Source: Bradyrhizobium monzae (GTDB lineage Bacteria; Pseudomonadota; Alphaproteobacteria; Rhizobiales; Xanthobacteraceae). Taken from it: a stretch of DNA of 64,000 nt. A model generated the notes under the pieces. That model did not search any database. It saw nothing but the letters and a program-made list of their open reading frames with translations, and was not told the DNA's origin. A program made the position numbers and the translations under genes. Positions 1 to 8,779 of the stretch are shown here, in pieces; within the stretch, counting starts at the first letter, position 1; every line of letters starts with the position of its first letter. The DNA is taken from contig NZ_JAIRDQ010000007.1 of NCBI RefSeq assembly GCF_021458635.1, forward strand, positions 248,001 to 312,000, read 5' to 3'.

Positions 1-122
1 ATCCGTTCGTGAAGGGATGCTCGGTGTAAGCCCGCCACTCAACGGATGCTGCTGTCTTGAGACGCTCGAAGAAACTCACGATCTTTCTCGCCGGCTTGCT
101 TTTCCATGAACGTGCTGGGCTC

Positions 123-231
123 GCTACCGATATCGCATTGCGAACCGGGGAGCTACGGCGACAGCGCACAAAATTGGCTTTGAGCAGCGTTGCGGATAGG
201 GTCGCGTCGAAAGTTTGGTGCACTGTCACCG
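123..231 (+). repeat. Direct repeat, copy 1 (about 109 bp)
   Basis: This stretch is repeated at 379-493. Both copies share the blocks GCATTGCGAACC, GCGCACAAAATTGGCTTTGA, CGTTGCGGATAGGG and GTTTGGTGCACTGTCACCG in the same order, with scattered substitutions. Copy 2 also has a short insertion of about 7 bp. Neither copy encodes anything recognisable. Confidence 0.8.
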
Positions 232-344
232 TGATGCGTAACTTCATTCCGAGTGGAGGCTTCTTTACCCCTTAATCTGGCGGAGCAGAATCTGCGGCTA
301 CTGACGCATCATGACGCGCTTACGCAGAGCAACGACCAAGAAGA

Positions 345-376
345 GATGGGTTTCGCAAGAACTCAACCCATCCTAC
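345..376. repeat. Short palindromic intergenic repeat
   Basis: ATGGGTT (346-352) and AACCCAT (365-371) form an inverted repeat around a short loop and are followed by CCTACG. Elements of the form GATGGGTTTCG...CAACCCATCCTACG are, from memory, very common between genes in Bradyrhizobium and relatives. It supports the taxonomic call and is not a gene. Confidence 0.55.
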
Positions 377-378
377 GA

Positions 379-493
379 GCTACAGATAACGCATTGCGAA
401 CCAAGGAGCTACGGGGACCGCGCACAAAATTGGCTTTGAGCAACGTTGCGGATAGGGGTCTCCCCGCGTCGGGAGTTTGGTGCACTGTCACCG
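379..493 (+). repeat. Direct repeat, copy 2 (about 115 bp)
   Basis: Second copy of the repeat at 123-231, separated from it by about 150 bp. It differs by point changes and a short extra GC-rich block near the 3' end. The pair looks like an old local duplication, possibly of a mobile-element end or an intergenic element. Confidence 0.8.
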
Positions 494-751
494 CAATTCC
501 AGTCGAGCACGTCGTCATTATACTTTCGGTTGATTCATGCCCAAAAGGGTATTCCAAGTCGCATTTCGTCGGATAAACTGAGATCCGTCCATTAACGTGC
601 GGCCCAGTCGACCGCCAACGAGGAGAAGCTAATCTGACCCGGAATAAATCCGAATGAGACTGACAGTCGCCTCTATCAAGTTTTCGATCTTTGAAGCACT
701 TTGGACCAAAGACAACTTGGCGACTTGTAGTCGTACTAGCAGTGTAGACTG

Positions 752-1030
752 AAGACCGCCCAGACGAGCTATCTGGCACAGTTTCTTTCTGGCGCGAGTT
801 TTGCGCCGAATGAAACTGCGCTGGTGTCCAATCTTCTCGATATTCCGGCAGAAGAGTTTCTGCCTTATCGCCAATATATCCTTCGGCAAACGAAAGACCT
901 ATTTGATGAGGCGTTCCTCGATGTTGAACGAAAGCTAGTTGAGATATGTTGGGAGCCTTCATCCACAATGCAAAGGCGCGCTGCAAATACTCAACTCGCT
1001 TTTTGGTACCGAAGCCTTCAGGCAAGCTAA
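752..1030 (+). pseudogene. Unidentified protein fragment, no normal start
   Basis: A frame of 92 codons is open from just after a TAG to 1030 without an ATG near its beginning; the first conventional start candidate is a GTG at 824. The translation has a natural mixed composition with predicted helices (for example AEEFLPYRQYILRQTKDLFD), unlike the random antisense frames nearby. I do not recognise a family. It could be the C-terminal remnant of a larger gene truncated when the neighbouring element inserted. Confidence 0.3.
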
Positions 1031-1452
1031 AAGTTTTCTCGGAGACTTGGTAGGGCTTCGTCAATATTGTATTGGCCCGGTCGCAGTGCACGTCCACGAT
1101 AGCGGGCTCGAGTGACCCAGGCTTTTCTCCAGATCGCTCCAGTAACTGCAAAATATGCTCGCTGGTTAGCGGGCCCGATAACCGCGCTGAAATCTTCGCT
1201 GCTACCTCCTTCGCCCGTAGTCGATAAGACGCGGGAAATCCGAATTATCAGCATCGCTGGTACAGTTGGGTGGGCTCGAACCACCGACCTCCTGTTCCAC
1301 AGACATAGAAAGAACTCCGCCGGCGCCGCGCCAGTCCTGCCGTTCGTGCGAAAATCGTAGCATTATCAATTAATAAGACCGCCGTAGCCCGCCTTACCTG
1401 CGCTGCAATTGGCGCTATGGTGGTAGCTACGTGGTAGCTACGGAGGGGATGG
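1031..1452. other. Non-coding stretch with attachment-site remnant
   Basis: No supportable gene. It contains the tRNA-His 3'-half copy (1258-1302) and, at 1361-1440, an AT-richer patch with a short repeat GTGGTAGCTACGTGGTAGCTACGG directly upstream of the integrase. This patch is a candidate for integrase arm-binding or promoter sequence, but that is inference. Confidence 0.4.
1258..1302 (-). other. Putative att site: 3' half of tRNA-His(GTG)
   Basis: Read on the minus strand, this is a canonical tRNA from position 32 to the 3' end: loop CTGTGGA holding anticodon GTG, stem ACAGG, variable AGGTC, T-arm GGTGG-TTCGAGC-CCACC, acceptor strand CAACTGT, A73 and an encoded CCA. A73 fits alphaproteobacterial tRNA-His. 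The 5' half is absent: the bases beyond 1302 do not form D-arm or acceptor sequence. A tRNA 3'-half copy 150 bp from a P4-type integrase is the classic displaced attachment site of an integrative element. By the usual geometry the element would extend rightwards from here to an intact tRNA-His beyond this window. Confidence 0.75.
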
Positions 1453-2673
1453 ATGGCTGTTTCGAGTATCACGATCCGCGCCGTGCAAGCACTCAAGCCC
1501 GGCGAAACTGTTTGGGATGCAGACCACCGCGAAGCTGTGCGGGGCTTCGGCGTTCGGCGTCAGCGCGACCAAGCGACTTACGTTCTCAAGTACCGAGTGT
1601 TCGGTCGACAACGCTTCCTCACGATCGGTCCTCACGGCTCCCCTTGGACACCCGAGCTGGCACGCAGGGAGGCCAAGCGGCTTTTGGGCCTGGTTGCCGA
1701 TGGCAAAGACCCGGCGGACGAGAAAGCCAAGGCGCGCCTGCAGGCGGCCGACACACTCCGGGCAGTCGCGGATCAATATCTCCGGAACGCCAAACAAAGG
1801 CTGAAGCCGCGCACCTATTCGGAAATTGAACGCTACTTGTTGGTCAATTGGAAACCTCTGCATCCGGTCTCGGTTTTCCAGATCACCCGCCGTCATGTCT
1901 CGGCCCGTATCGCTGACATCGCATCGGCTCATGGAGCGGTCTCGGCAGCCCGCGCCCGCACAGCCCTGTCCTCAATGTTCAACTGGGCAATACGGGAGGG
2001 CCTCGACATTCTCGCGAACCCGGTTCTCGGCACTAATCGACCCGCGCAGCCGGGAAGCCGCGAACGGGTCCTCACGGAGACGGAGCTGTCAGCGATCTGG
2101 CGTGCCTGCGGCGATGACGATTACGGACGCATTGTGCGTCTGTTGCTGCTCACGGCCCAACGTCGGGATGAAGTAGGCAGTATGCGATGGGCCGAACTTG
2201 ATACTGTTTCGGGGCACTGGACGCTGCCAAGCGCCCGAACCAAGAACCATCGCGAGCACTTGCTACCATTGGTGCCCGCCGCGCTTGCCCAACTCCCGCC
2301 TCGTCGAAACGGCCGAGACTTCCTATTTGGTGACGGACCCCGACGCAGCGGTGACCCGCATCGTGGTTTCTCAGGCTGGTCCAAGTCGAAAATAGCGCTT
2401 GATGCACGGATCGCGGAAAACCTGGGCGAACCCCTGCCTCATTGGACAGTTCACGATCTTCGGAGATCGGCGGCCACGGTGATGGCCGACCAGCTAGGCG
2501 TGTTGCCACACATAGTGGAGGCAATCCTAAATCACGTCAGCGGTCACCGGGCTGGCGTTGCCGGGGTGTATAACCGCGCTCGGTATGCGCCTGAGATGCG
2601 CGAGGCACTTCAACGCTGGGCACGGCATCTGGAGGCCCTGCCAGCCCAAAAGCTGCGACAGGTTGCTGCGTGA
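1453..2673 (+). CDS. P4-type tyrosine integrase (arm-type DNA-binding domain)
   Basis: A 406-residue site-specific recombinase that would insert and excise an integrative element at a tRNA gene. Residues 1-90 match the arm-type (DUF4102) N-terminal domain (IGPHGSPWTPELARREA), 100-190 the core-binding domain, and 205-390 the catalytic domain. The catalytic set is visible: R237 in TAQRRDEV, H334-x-x-R337 in HDLRRS, H361 in NHVSG and the nucleophile Y373 in GVYNRARY. Length is typical, so it is probably intact. The ATG follows a GGAGGGG ribosome-binding site. Its target is probably the tRNA-His 3' end copied just upstream. Confidence 0.93.
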   Translation: MAVSSITIRAVQALKPGETVWDADHREAVRGFGVRRQRDQATYVLKYRVFGRQRFLTIGPHGSPWTPELARREAKRLLGLVADGKDPADEKAKARLQAADTLRAVADQYLRNAKQRLKPRTYSEIERYLLVNWKPLHPVSVFQITRRHVSARIADIASAHGAVSAARARTALSSMFNWAIREGLDILANPVLGTNRPAQPGSRERVLTETELSAIWRACGDDDYGRIVRLLLLTAQRRDEVGSMRWAELDTVSGHWTLPSARTKNHREHLLPLVPAALAQLPPRRNGRDFLFGDGPRRSGDPHRGFSGWSKSKIALDARIAENLGEPLPHWTVHDLRRSAATVMADQLGVLPHIVEAILNHVSGHRAGVAGVYNRARYAPEMREALQRWARHLEALPAQKLRQVAA

Positions 2674-3144
2674 TAGCGGCTCCGGCCCTTTTTCCTACCG
2701 GGGTCGTCTTGGACTAGGAACTAGCCCGCAAGCGGCCGAGTTCGAGTCAGGAGACCGCTACCTCCGTTTCCCCAACCCCTTTCCCCTGAGTTTATTGTCT
2801 CGGTGGTTTAGTCCACGCAGGAGAGACTTTCCCCTGCGCGGGGAGTTTTAGTGGCAAAAAGCCTGGTAAAACCAATGAAGTGAATGACTTGTATCCGCCG
2901 TTGTGTCCCGATCTGAAAATCCACAAAAATGCTCGGGCTGATTTGTGTTGGGCCTTCTGTTCTGGGCAGCGCCGGGTGTAGATCGCCGATGCCCCGGACT
3001 ATGGGCCCGCTGGGCACTCAGGTTCGTCTGGAAGCTGCCAGACTAATCCGCCTTATTCACAGGAGCCTCCGTAGTCCCCCGGCTTCGCACTACCCTGCAT
3101 TGTGCCATCGTCGTGATTCCCGATTCGCATTCGGAGACCGCTCC
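2674..3144. other. Intergenic stretch after the integrase
   Basis: No gene is supported. Around 2815-2850 there is stem-loop sequence (CGCAGG...CCTGCG and CCCC-TGCGC-GGGG followed by AGTTTTAGT) that could terminate integrase transcription. The rest holds nothing I recognise. Confidence 0.35.
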
Positions 3145-3450
3145 ATGCCACTGAACGATGGTGAGATCGCAATTGTTAAGGGAATGCTGATCCGAGGAGA
3201 TCGGCAGCACGACATCGCCGCCTATTTCGGTATCAACGGCGGCCGCGTTGCCGAGATCAGCACAGGGCAAACCGGCAGCAGCATCACCGCATCACAAGCA
3301 GAAACCCTGCCACCTGCAGGCCCGTACATGGCTGGCCGCTCGGCTCTTCGCGCTCGCGACACGCTGATCGCGCTCCGCGATCTAATTCAAGACGCGATCA
3401 ACGATATTGATCTGTACGAAAAAGCCGAAAGATTGAAAGAAAATGGATGA
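3145..3450 (+). CDS. Small HTH-like hypothetical protein
   Basis: A 101-residue protein. The N-terminal part (GEIAIVKGMLIRGDRQHDIA followed by YFGINGGRVAEIS, about residues 4-40) reads as a helix-turn-helix in which AAYFGINGGRVAEI would be the recognition region. The C-terminal third is a helix ending ERLKENG. I chose the ATG at 3145 because the upstream frame has no family-like content. Proteins of this type are frequent near integrases in Bradyrhizobium. It overlaps the next mini-gene by 8 bp (ATGGATGA), implying translational coupling. Function unknown; a small DNA-binding regulator of the element is plausible. Confidence 0.6.
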   Translation: MPLNDGEIAIVKGMLIRGDRQHDIAAYFGINGGRVAEISTGQTGSSITASQAETLPPAGPYMAGRSALRARDTLIALRDLIQDAINDIDLYEKAERLKENG

Positions 3451-3610
3451 CGTTATCTTCCTGTACGACCAAGTAATCGAGCATATCGTTCGATTGCATG
3501 GATTTCGTTCCAGTAAGAGGCGTGACCTAGGCGATACTGGAGGTGTTCACGACGACGTGGACAGCGTTGCAGACTTGCTGGCTAAGCGCGATTTGCTCAC
3601 CTTCTCATAG
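3443..3610 (+). CDS. 55-residue hypothetical protein overlapping the HTH gene
   Basis: The ATG lies inside the end of the upstream gene (ATGGATGA), a typical coupling arrangement. The product is short and acidic, begins MDDVIFLYDQVIEHIVRLHG and ends LLAKRDLLTFS. It has no signal peptide and no recognised domain. The tight overlap and even codon use argue that it is real, but there is no homology evidence. It may act together with the upstream HTH-like protein. Confidence 0.45.
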   Translation: MDDVIFLYDQVIEHIVRLHGFRSSKRRDLGDTGGVHDDVDSVADLLAKRDLLTFS

Positions 3611-3640
3611 CACCGCCACAATCGCCTTACTTCGTGGACT

Positions 3641-4092
3641 CCGGCGAGAGGCTACAACTGGCGCAGCCACTATCCGTGGATCGTCGAGGCCGCACGTAAT
3701 ATCCGCCAGAAGCAATTCGTGCTCGACGGCGAAGTGGTCATGCTGGGCGTTGATGGCATCTCAGATTTTAACGCGTTGCACTCGCGCAAGCATGATCACG
3801 AGGTGCAGTTCTGCGCTTTCGATATTCTTGCCGAAGGCGGTGACGACTTGCGCATGCTCCCGCTATCGATGCGGAAGGCGAATTTGAAGCGCCTATTGGC
3901 GCGGATCCGGAAGGCGTCTTCCTTAATCCGGTTGAACGCGGCGAGCTGGGACCTGATCTATTTCGAGCGGCCTGCAATCTTGGACTTGAGGGTTTAGTAT
4001 CAAAGCGTCGGGACCGGCCGTATCAGGGCGGGCGTTGTCGCAACTGGATTAAAGTGAAAAACCGTAGTCTTCCAGCGATGGAGCGGGAGCTA
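3641..4092 (+). pseudogene. Broken ATP-dependent DNA ligase (LigD-type ligase domain)
   Basis: The frame from 3650 reads like the middle of an ATP-dependent DNA ligase: GYNWRSHYPWIVEAA, FVLDGEVVMLGVDGISDFNA (the DGE motif region, about 3719-3780) and DLRMLPLSMRKANLKRLLAR. After about 3900 the homology continues in another frame (GELGPDLFRAACNLGLEGLV, then SKRRDRPYQGGRCRNWIKVK, ligase motifs IV-V), so there is a frameshift near 3900. The catalytic lysine region and everything before it are missing. This is a decayed fragment of a non-homologous end-joining type ligase. Ku is encoded 19 kb away at 22295-23314. Confidence 0.85.
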
Positions 4093-4449
4093 CGGCAGAG
4101 CGGCAGGTCCGATCTGCCACTAATAGCAGGACCTCAACGGCCGATTGATCCACTTCGCCTGGGGCCAGAAGCCGACGTCAGTGTCGGTCTCGGGCCGAAA
4201 TCGAGCGCCATGGTGCGCGTGATCCGATTGGGTTGCCAGCTTAGTGCTCATTCGCTAGGGGCGTTGGAGCGCCTTGGCTCGGCGTCGCCGTACTGTCGGA
4301 GTGCCGGTGACTCCGGATCGAAGAGGGGGTAGTTTGGCGGGGAGAAGCCCTGATGCTGGCTGAACAAGCCCGATCGGGAGGCGTCTTGAGGAGAGCTCCA
4401 TGGGATAGCACTGGAAAGTGCGCTGAGCCATGCCAACCGCGAGCAGACG
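4093..4449. other. Gene-free stretch upstream of the Crp-type regulator
   Basis: I see no convincing gene. The frame of the regulator stays open for some distance upstream of its GTG without an ATG (residues reading ESALSHANREQT), so the true N-terminus may begin slightly earlier at a rare start. Confidence 0.35.
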
Positions 4450-5205
4450 GTGCGGGTCCAGAACCGCCTGTTGGCTGGTCTTGCCCCAGCGTCGTTCGAG
4501 CGGCTTCGTCCCTTCCTTCAGCCCGTGGCGCTCAAGCGCCGGGCGATTCTTCAGGACTACCACCATCCCATCGAGCACATCTACTTCATCGAACGCGGCG
4601 TCGCATCGCTGCTGGTGCGAACCCAGCGCGATGGGCCGGTCGAGGTCGCGATGGTCGGACGGCTCGGTTTCGTCGGTGTAACAGCCGTGCTCGGCATACA
4701 GCGTTCCCCCAATCGATGCCTGATGGCGGTCCCCGGCTATGCATTGCGCATTGCGGTGCCCGACCTGCGGCGAGTTGCGCACCGATACCCTGATGTTGAG
4801 CGGCAACTATTCAGCTATATCCATGCGCTCCTGGTTCAGAACGCCCAGACAACGCTTTGCAGCGGCCGCCACAGCCTCGAAGAAAGACTGAGCCGCTGGC
4901 TGCTCCTTGCAGCCGACCGGCTGGATGACCGGGTCATTCCCGTGACGCACGACATGCTGGCGGTCATCCTGGGCGTCCGACGCGCCAGCATCACGACGAC
5001 GCTTGCCGAACTGGAGCAGACCGGCGGTCTCGTCAGGCAGCGAGGCAGCATCGAGGTGCGCGATCATGCGGCTCTCGAGCATCGAACCTGCGAATGCTAT
5101 CAGATCATAGCCTCTGAATACGGACACCTACATCGAAGCGGCCTGCATGAGCATCGCATTCCCGCGGCCACCGACCTGATGCGCACTTGTCTTTGCTGCT
5201 TCTGA
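4450..5205 (+). CDS. Crp/Fnr-family transcriptional regulator
   Basis: A 251-residue regulator with an N-terminal cyclic-nucleotide-binding-like beta-roll (about 15-120: FERLRPFLQPVALKRRAIL, IEHIYFIERGVASLL) and a C-terminal Crp winged helix (about 145-210: SLEERLSRWLLLAADRL, LAVILGVRRASITTTLAELE). The sensor lacks Fnr iron-sulfur cysteines at the N-terminus; the C-terminus carries CECY and CLCCF cysteines. This subfamily is common in Bradyrhizobium and its ligand is unknown. The start is uncertain: GTG 4450 is the first standard start, but similar-looking sequence continues upstream. It precedes the sugar ABC operon on the same strand with a 223-bp gap and might regulate it. Confidence 0.85.
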   Translation: MRVQNRLLAGLAPASFERLRPFLQPVALKRRAILQDYHHPIEHIYFIERGVASLLVRTQRDGPVEVAMVGRLGFVGVTAVLGIQRSPNRCLMAVPGYALRIAVPDLRRVAHRYPDVERQLFSYIHALLVQNAQTTLCSGRHSLEERLSRWLLLAADRLDDRVIPVTHDMLAVILGVRRASITTTLAELEQTGGLVRQRGSIEVRDHAALEHRTCECYQIIASEYGHLHRSGLHEHRIPAATDLMRTCLCCF

Positions 5206-5428
5206 CGCAGTCATCCAAATCGCCTGCTTCCAGACAGCGCCGTGCGATTTCGGCGAGCAGTCAATCTTTGTACGGCAGCGTACCGAATGCCCGGCTTTAG
5301 TCGAAAGTCCGATCGAGGCTTGAAAAGTTATAGTGTCGTTGAAGATGGTCAGATCCAGGACCGAGCTAGACTGATCCCTCGTCTGGGTGAGCCTTCTCCA
5401 ACTGGAGACATCCACAGGAGGACTCGAG

Positions 5429-6772
5429 ATGAGCACGGGCAAGTACTTGCGCGTCACACGACGCCGCTTCCTGACGCAAACCGGTCTTACCCTTGCCGCG
5501 GCCTCTGCACCGTCCCTTGCTACGCCATTCATTTCCAGAGCACTTGCGGACACCAAATCGCTTTCGATCGTGCAATGGAGCCACTTCGTTCCGGAATACG
5601 ACAAATGGTTCGATCAGTTTGCAAAGGATTGGGGCACGAAAAACAACATCGACGTCAGCGTCGATCACATCCCCGTCGCCAACGTCGCCGCGCGGGCGGC
5701 CGCCGAAGCCTCGGCCCAATCAGGTCATGACCTGTTCGGCTGGAACGGCGCCGGCGGGGCGCACCTCTACCGCAAATTCCTGGTCGACGTGACAACCCTC
5801 GTCGAGGCAACCGAGAAGAAGTACGGCAAGGTCAGCACGATCGGCCGCCAGATCGGTTACAATCAGGACAATAAGACCTGGTCGGCATTTCCCGATTTCT
5901 ACATCAACTTCCCCGCCATGTACCGCAAGAGCATGTGGGATGAGATCGGGATGAAGCCGGACACTTGGGACGATGTACGCATCGGCGGCGCCAAGCTGAA
6001 AGCCAAAGGCCACCCGGTCGGCATTTCACTCGGGCACAGCAACGACCCGAACACGACCTGGCGCGGCCTGCTGTGGAGCTTTGGCGGCGCGCTGCAGGAC
6101 GCGGACGGCAAGAACGTCGTGCTCAACAGCAAGGAAACCGTCGAAGCCGTCAAGTACGTCGCAGCGCTGTACAAGGAGGCGATGACATCGGAAGTGCTGT
6201 CGTGGGACGACTCCAGCAACAATCGCTATCTTGTTTCGGGCATTGGCTCGATGATCGTCAACCCGATCTCGGCCTATCGGACGTTCCAGAAGGCAAACAA
6301 GAAGGGCGCCGACGACACATTCGTGATGGCTCCGCCAAAGGGGCCAGTGCGCCAGATCATGGGCGGCGCTTCCGAATTCTACGGCATCTGGAAGTTCGCC
6401 AAGAATCGCGAAGGCGCGATCGAATTCCTCAAATACTACGCCGATCATTGGCCGGAAGCGTTCAAGGCGAGCGAAGGCTACAACAACCCCTGCTTCGCTA
6501 ACCTCGTGCCGAAGCCGATGCCGATCCTCTCGAATGATCCGACTTCGACGCCGGCGGACAAACTGGCGGTGCTGCAGAATTCCGAGCAGTGGTCCGCCTC
6601 TCCGGGATATCCCGGCCCGTCCTGGCCGGCCGTCGACGAGGCCTACAACGACTTCATCATCTGCGACATGATGGCGAAGGCGGCGAGCGGCCAGATGTCC
6701 GCCGAGGACTCGGTCAAATGGGCGCACGGACAGTCGGAGGCAATCTTCACGAAGTGGCACGGAAAAACCTGA
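5429..6772 (+). CDS. ABC transporter sugar-type substrate-binding protein (Tat-exported)
   Basis: A 447-residue periplasmic binding protein of the extracellular solute-binding family 1, first gene of a complete CUT1-type importer. The ATG at 5429 is preceded by AGGAGGA. The N-terminus has a twin-arginine signal (TRRRFLTQTGLTLAAA) ending near SRALA, so export of a folded protein is likely. The body shows family features: WSHFVPEYDKWFDQFAKDW, a hinge region around LVSGIGSMIVNP and C-terminal ASPGYPGPSWPAVDEAYND. It is followed at 33 bp by the ATPase and then two permeases. The substrate cannot be read from sequence; a sugar, polyol or oligosaccharide is typical. Confidence 0.9.
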   Translation: MSTGKYLRVTRRRFLTQTGLTLAAASAPSLATPFISRALADTKSLSIVQWSHFVPEYDKWFDQFAKDWGTKNNIDVSVDHIPVANVAARAAAEASAQSGHDLFGWNGAGGAHLYRKFLVDVTTLVEATEKKYGKVSTIGRQIGYNQDNKTWSAFPDFYINFPAMYRKSMWDEIGMKPDTWDDVRIGGAKLKAKGHPVGISLGHSNDPNTTWRGLLWSFGGALQDADGKNVVLNSKETVEAVKYVAALYKEAMTSEVLSWDDSSNNRYLVSGIGSMIVNPISAYRTFQKANKKGADDTFVMAPPKGPVRQIMGGASEFYGIWKFAKNREGAIEFLKYYADHWPEAFKASEGYNNPCFANLVPKPMPILSNDPTSTPADKLAVLQNSEQWSASPGYPGPSWPAVDEAYNDFIICDMMAKAASGQMSAEDSVKWAHGQSEAIFTKWHGKT

Positions 6773-6805
6773 GGCCGTGCTTATGCATCAGCGCCGGGAG
6801 GATCG

Positions 6806-7831
6806 ATGGCCGCAGTTTTGACCAGGGACATCGTCAAGAGGTTCGGCGAGATCAACGCCGTCAACGGCATTTCGCTGAGGGTGCCGGACGGCGAGTTTAT
6901 GGTGCTGCTCGGTCCCTCGGGCTGCGGCAAGACGACGTTCCTGCGCATCATCTGCGGCCTCGAGCAGCAGACCAGCGGCGATCTCCTGATCGGCGGCAAC
7001 GTCGTCAACGATATCCCGCCTCGCGCCCGCGGCGTTGCGATGATGTTCCAGAGCTATGGGCTCTATCCGCACTACACGGTGCGCAACAACATTGCCTTTC
7101 CGTTGCACACGCAACGCGTTCCCCGCGAGGAAATCCAAAAAAAGGTCGAGTGGGCCTCGCAGCTGCTTGGCATCGGTCATCTTCTCGACCGGCGGCCACG
7201 CCAGCTCTCCGGCGGCGAGCGCCAGCGTGTGGCGCTGGCACGCGCACTCGTCCGCGAGCCGACCGCGCTTCTGCTCGACGAACCGCTGTCCAATCTCGAC
7301 GCCAAGTTGCGCAGCTCGGCTCGCCAGGAAATCAAGAACTTTCAGCAACGCGTTCGTCTCACAACCATCTACGTGACCCATGACCAGGTCGAGGCGATGG
7401 GTATGGGCGACCGTATCGCGGTCATTGACCATGGACGGATTCGGCAGGTGGGAACACCAACCGAGATCTACGAGGATCCTGCCGACCTGTTCGTCGCGAC
7501 CTTTGTTGGCGCACCGCCGATGAATATCGTTACCAACGGCGGCGGCTATCTCGGATTTCGGCCGGAGAACTTCCTGCCCCGGGACATGATCGCAGAGGAC
7601 GCCGCGACCGAATTTTCGTTTCGCGTCGATCGTTCCGAATATCTGGGGTCGGAGCGTATCGTTTACGGTGTGATGGATGGCTTCGATTCGAAGCAGCCAA
7701 TCACGGCGAAACTGCCGCCGGCCCACGTGGCTGAAGGGAGCATTCGACCCGGCGAATGGCATCCGTTTGCGGTGAAGAACAGCGCGTTGCGCCACTACGA
7801 TACCAACGGCAATCGTAGCAGTCACCACTGA
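6806..7831 (+). CDS. Sugar ABC transporter ATP-binding protein (UgpC/MsmX-like)
   Basis: A 341-residue ATPase energising the importer. Walker A is GPSGCGKT (about 35-42), the signature is LSGGERQR, Walker B is ALLLDEPLSNLD with the D-loop, and the H-loop is VTHD. After about residue 235 there is a short regulatory domain (YLGFRPENF, TOBE-like) as in CUT1 ATPases. Length is slightly short of the usual 350-370, but all motifs are intact. It starts with ATG after GGGAGGAT and is followed 17 bp later by the first permease, consistent with one operon. Confidence 0.93.
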   Translation: MAAVLTRDIVKRFGEINAVNGISLRVPDGEFMVLLGPSGCGKTTFLRIICGLEQQTSGDLLIGGNVVNDIPPRARGVAMMFQSYGLYPHYTVRNNIAFPLHTQRVPREEIQKKVEWASQLLGIGHLLDRRPRQLSGGERQRVALARALVREPTALLLDEPLSNLDAKLRSSARQEIKNFQQRVRLTTIYVTHDQVEAMGMGDRIAVIDHGRIRQVGTPTEIYEDPADLFVATFVGAPPMNIVTNGGGYLGFRPENFLPRDMIAEDAATEFSFRVDRSEYLGSERIVYGVMDGFDSKQPITAKLPPAHVAEGSIRPGEWHPFAVKNSALRHYDTNGNRSSHH

Positions 7832-7848
7832 GGGCAGGAATTTCACCG

Positions 7849-8778
7849 ATGGCCGTCATCGCCGAACCTGTTGTCAAGCCGGTCCCGCGCTTTCGCTTCA
7901 TCCTGGACCGGCGCGAGGTGCTCGAAACGATCTTGGTCGCACCGGCGATCCTTTACGTCCTGCTATTGGTAGGCCTGCCGCTTCTGCTCGCGGTCTACTA
8001 CTCGCTCAGCGCCTATACGATCTACAATCCAACCTGGAAGTTTGTCGGCCTGGCGAATTTCGAGCAAATCCTGCAAAATCCGACTTTCCTCGACACGCTG
8101 CGTAACACTTTCATCTTTACCTTTGGGTCGCAACTGCTCGGCCTCGTGCTTGGAAAGTTCGGCGCCTTCCTGCTGTTGCAGCCCTTCCCCGGCCGCAAGA
8201 TTGTGCGAGCGCTGATCATCCTGCCTTTTGCGGTGCCGGTCGCGCTCGCCACGATCGCCTGGCAATGGATGTTCGACTCGCTCTACAGCGTGATCAACTG
8301 GACCATGATTGCAGCGGGTATCCTCACTCGCGATGAGGCGCCGAACTGGCTCGGCAATCCGTACCTCGCGATGCTGTGCATTGTCATCATCAACGCCTGG
8401 CGCTTCTTTCCATTTGCCATCGTGATCTTTCTCGCCGGTATCACCGCGGTTCCGCAGGACGTGATCGACGCTGCGACGGTCGATGGCGCGGGTTTCTGGC
8501 GCCGCAACTACCAGATCATCCTGCCGATGATCCTGCCGATCGTGGCCATCGGCCTGATCTTCGGCATCGTGTTCACGTTCACCGATCTTTCCATTGTCTT
8601 CTTGCTGACCATGGGCGGCCCCGGTGGCGCGACCTCGGTCCTGGGCTTTGCGGGCTTTCAGACCGGCATCGTTTCTGGGGATGTTGCCCACGGCGCGGCC
8701 ATCTCGCTGTTCATGCTGCCGGTGCTGCTTGTCGTGGTGATTTTCATGCTGCGCTTTATTCGTCGCCGGGAGATTTGA
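7849..8778 (+). CDS. Sugar ABC transporter permease (MalF-like)
   Basis: A 309-residue inner-membrane permease with six predicted helices, beginning near ETILVAPAILYVLLLVGLPL. It has the CUT1 permease signature with the EAA loop (DVIDAATVDGAGFWRRNYQI, about 205-225) that contacts the ATPase. It ends 1 bp before the next permease starts, so the pair is co-translated. Confidence 0.92.
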   Translation: MAVIAEPVVKPVPRFRFILDRREVLETILVAPAILYVLLLVGLPLLLAVYYSLSAYTIYNPTWKFVGLANFEQILQNPTFLDTLRNTFIFTFGSQLLGLVLGKFGAFLLLQPFPGRKIVRALIILPFAVPVALATIAWQWMFDSLYSVINWTMIAAGILTRDEAPNWLGNPYLAMLCIVIINAWRFFPFAIVIFLAGITAVPQDVIDAATVDGAGFWRRNYQIILPMILPIVAIGLIFGIVFTFTDLSIVFLLTMGGPGGATSVLGFAGFQTGIVSGDVAHGAAISLFMLPVLLVVVIFMLRFIRRREI

Positions 8779-8779
8779 C

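Larger units (their letters stand above)
1..751. other. Gene-poor repeat-containing stretch
   Basis: No reading frame here looks like a recognisable protein on either strand. The content is a diverged direct duplication (123-231 and 379-493) and a short palindromic repeat between its copies. The long minus-strand frame over 363-1151 has no recognisable domain and crosses the repeats, so I did not call it. Confidence 0.5.

Noticed and set aside
363..1151. A 262-codon minus-strand frame near the window start
   Set aside because: It crosses the duplicated repeat and has no recognisable domain or ribosome-binding site; the composition looks like non-coding DNA.
2700..2765. A tRNA-like T-arm (GTTCGAGTC) after the integrase
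   Set aside because: No matching acceptor or anticodon arms surround it, so it is chance similarity.
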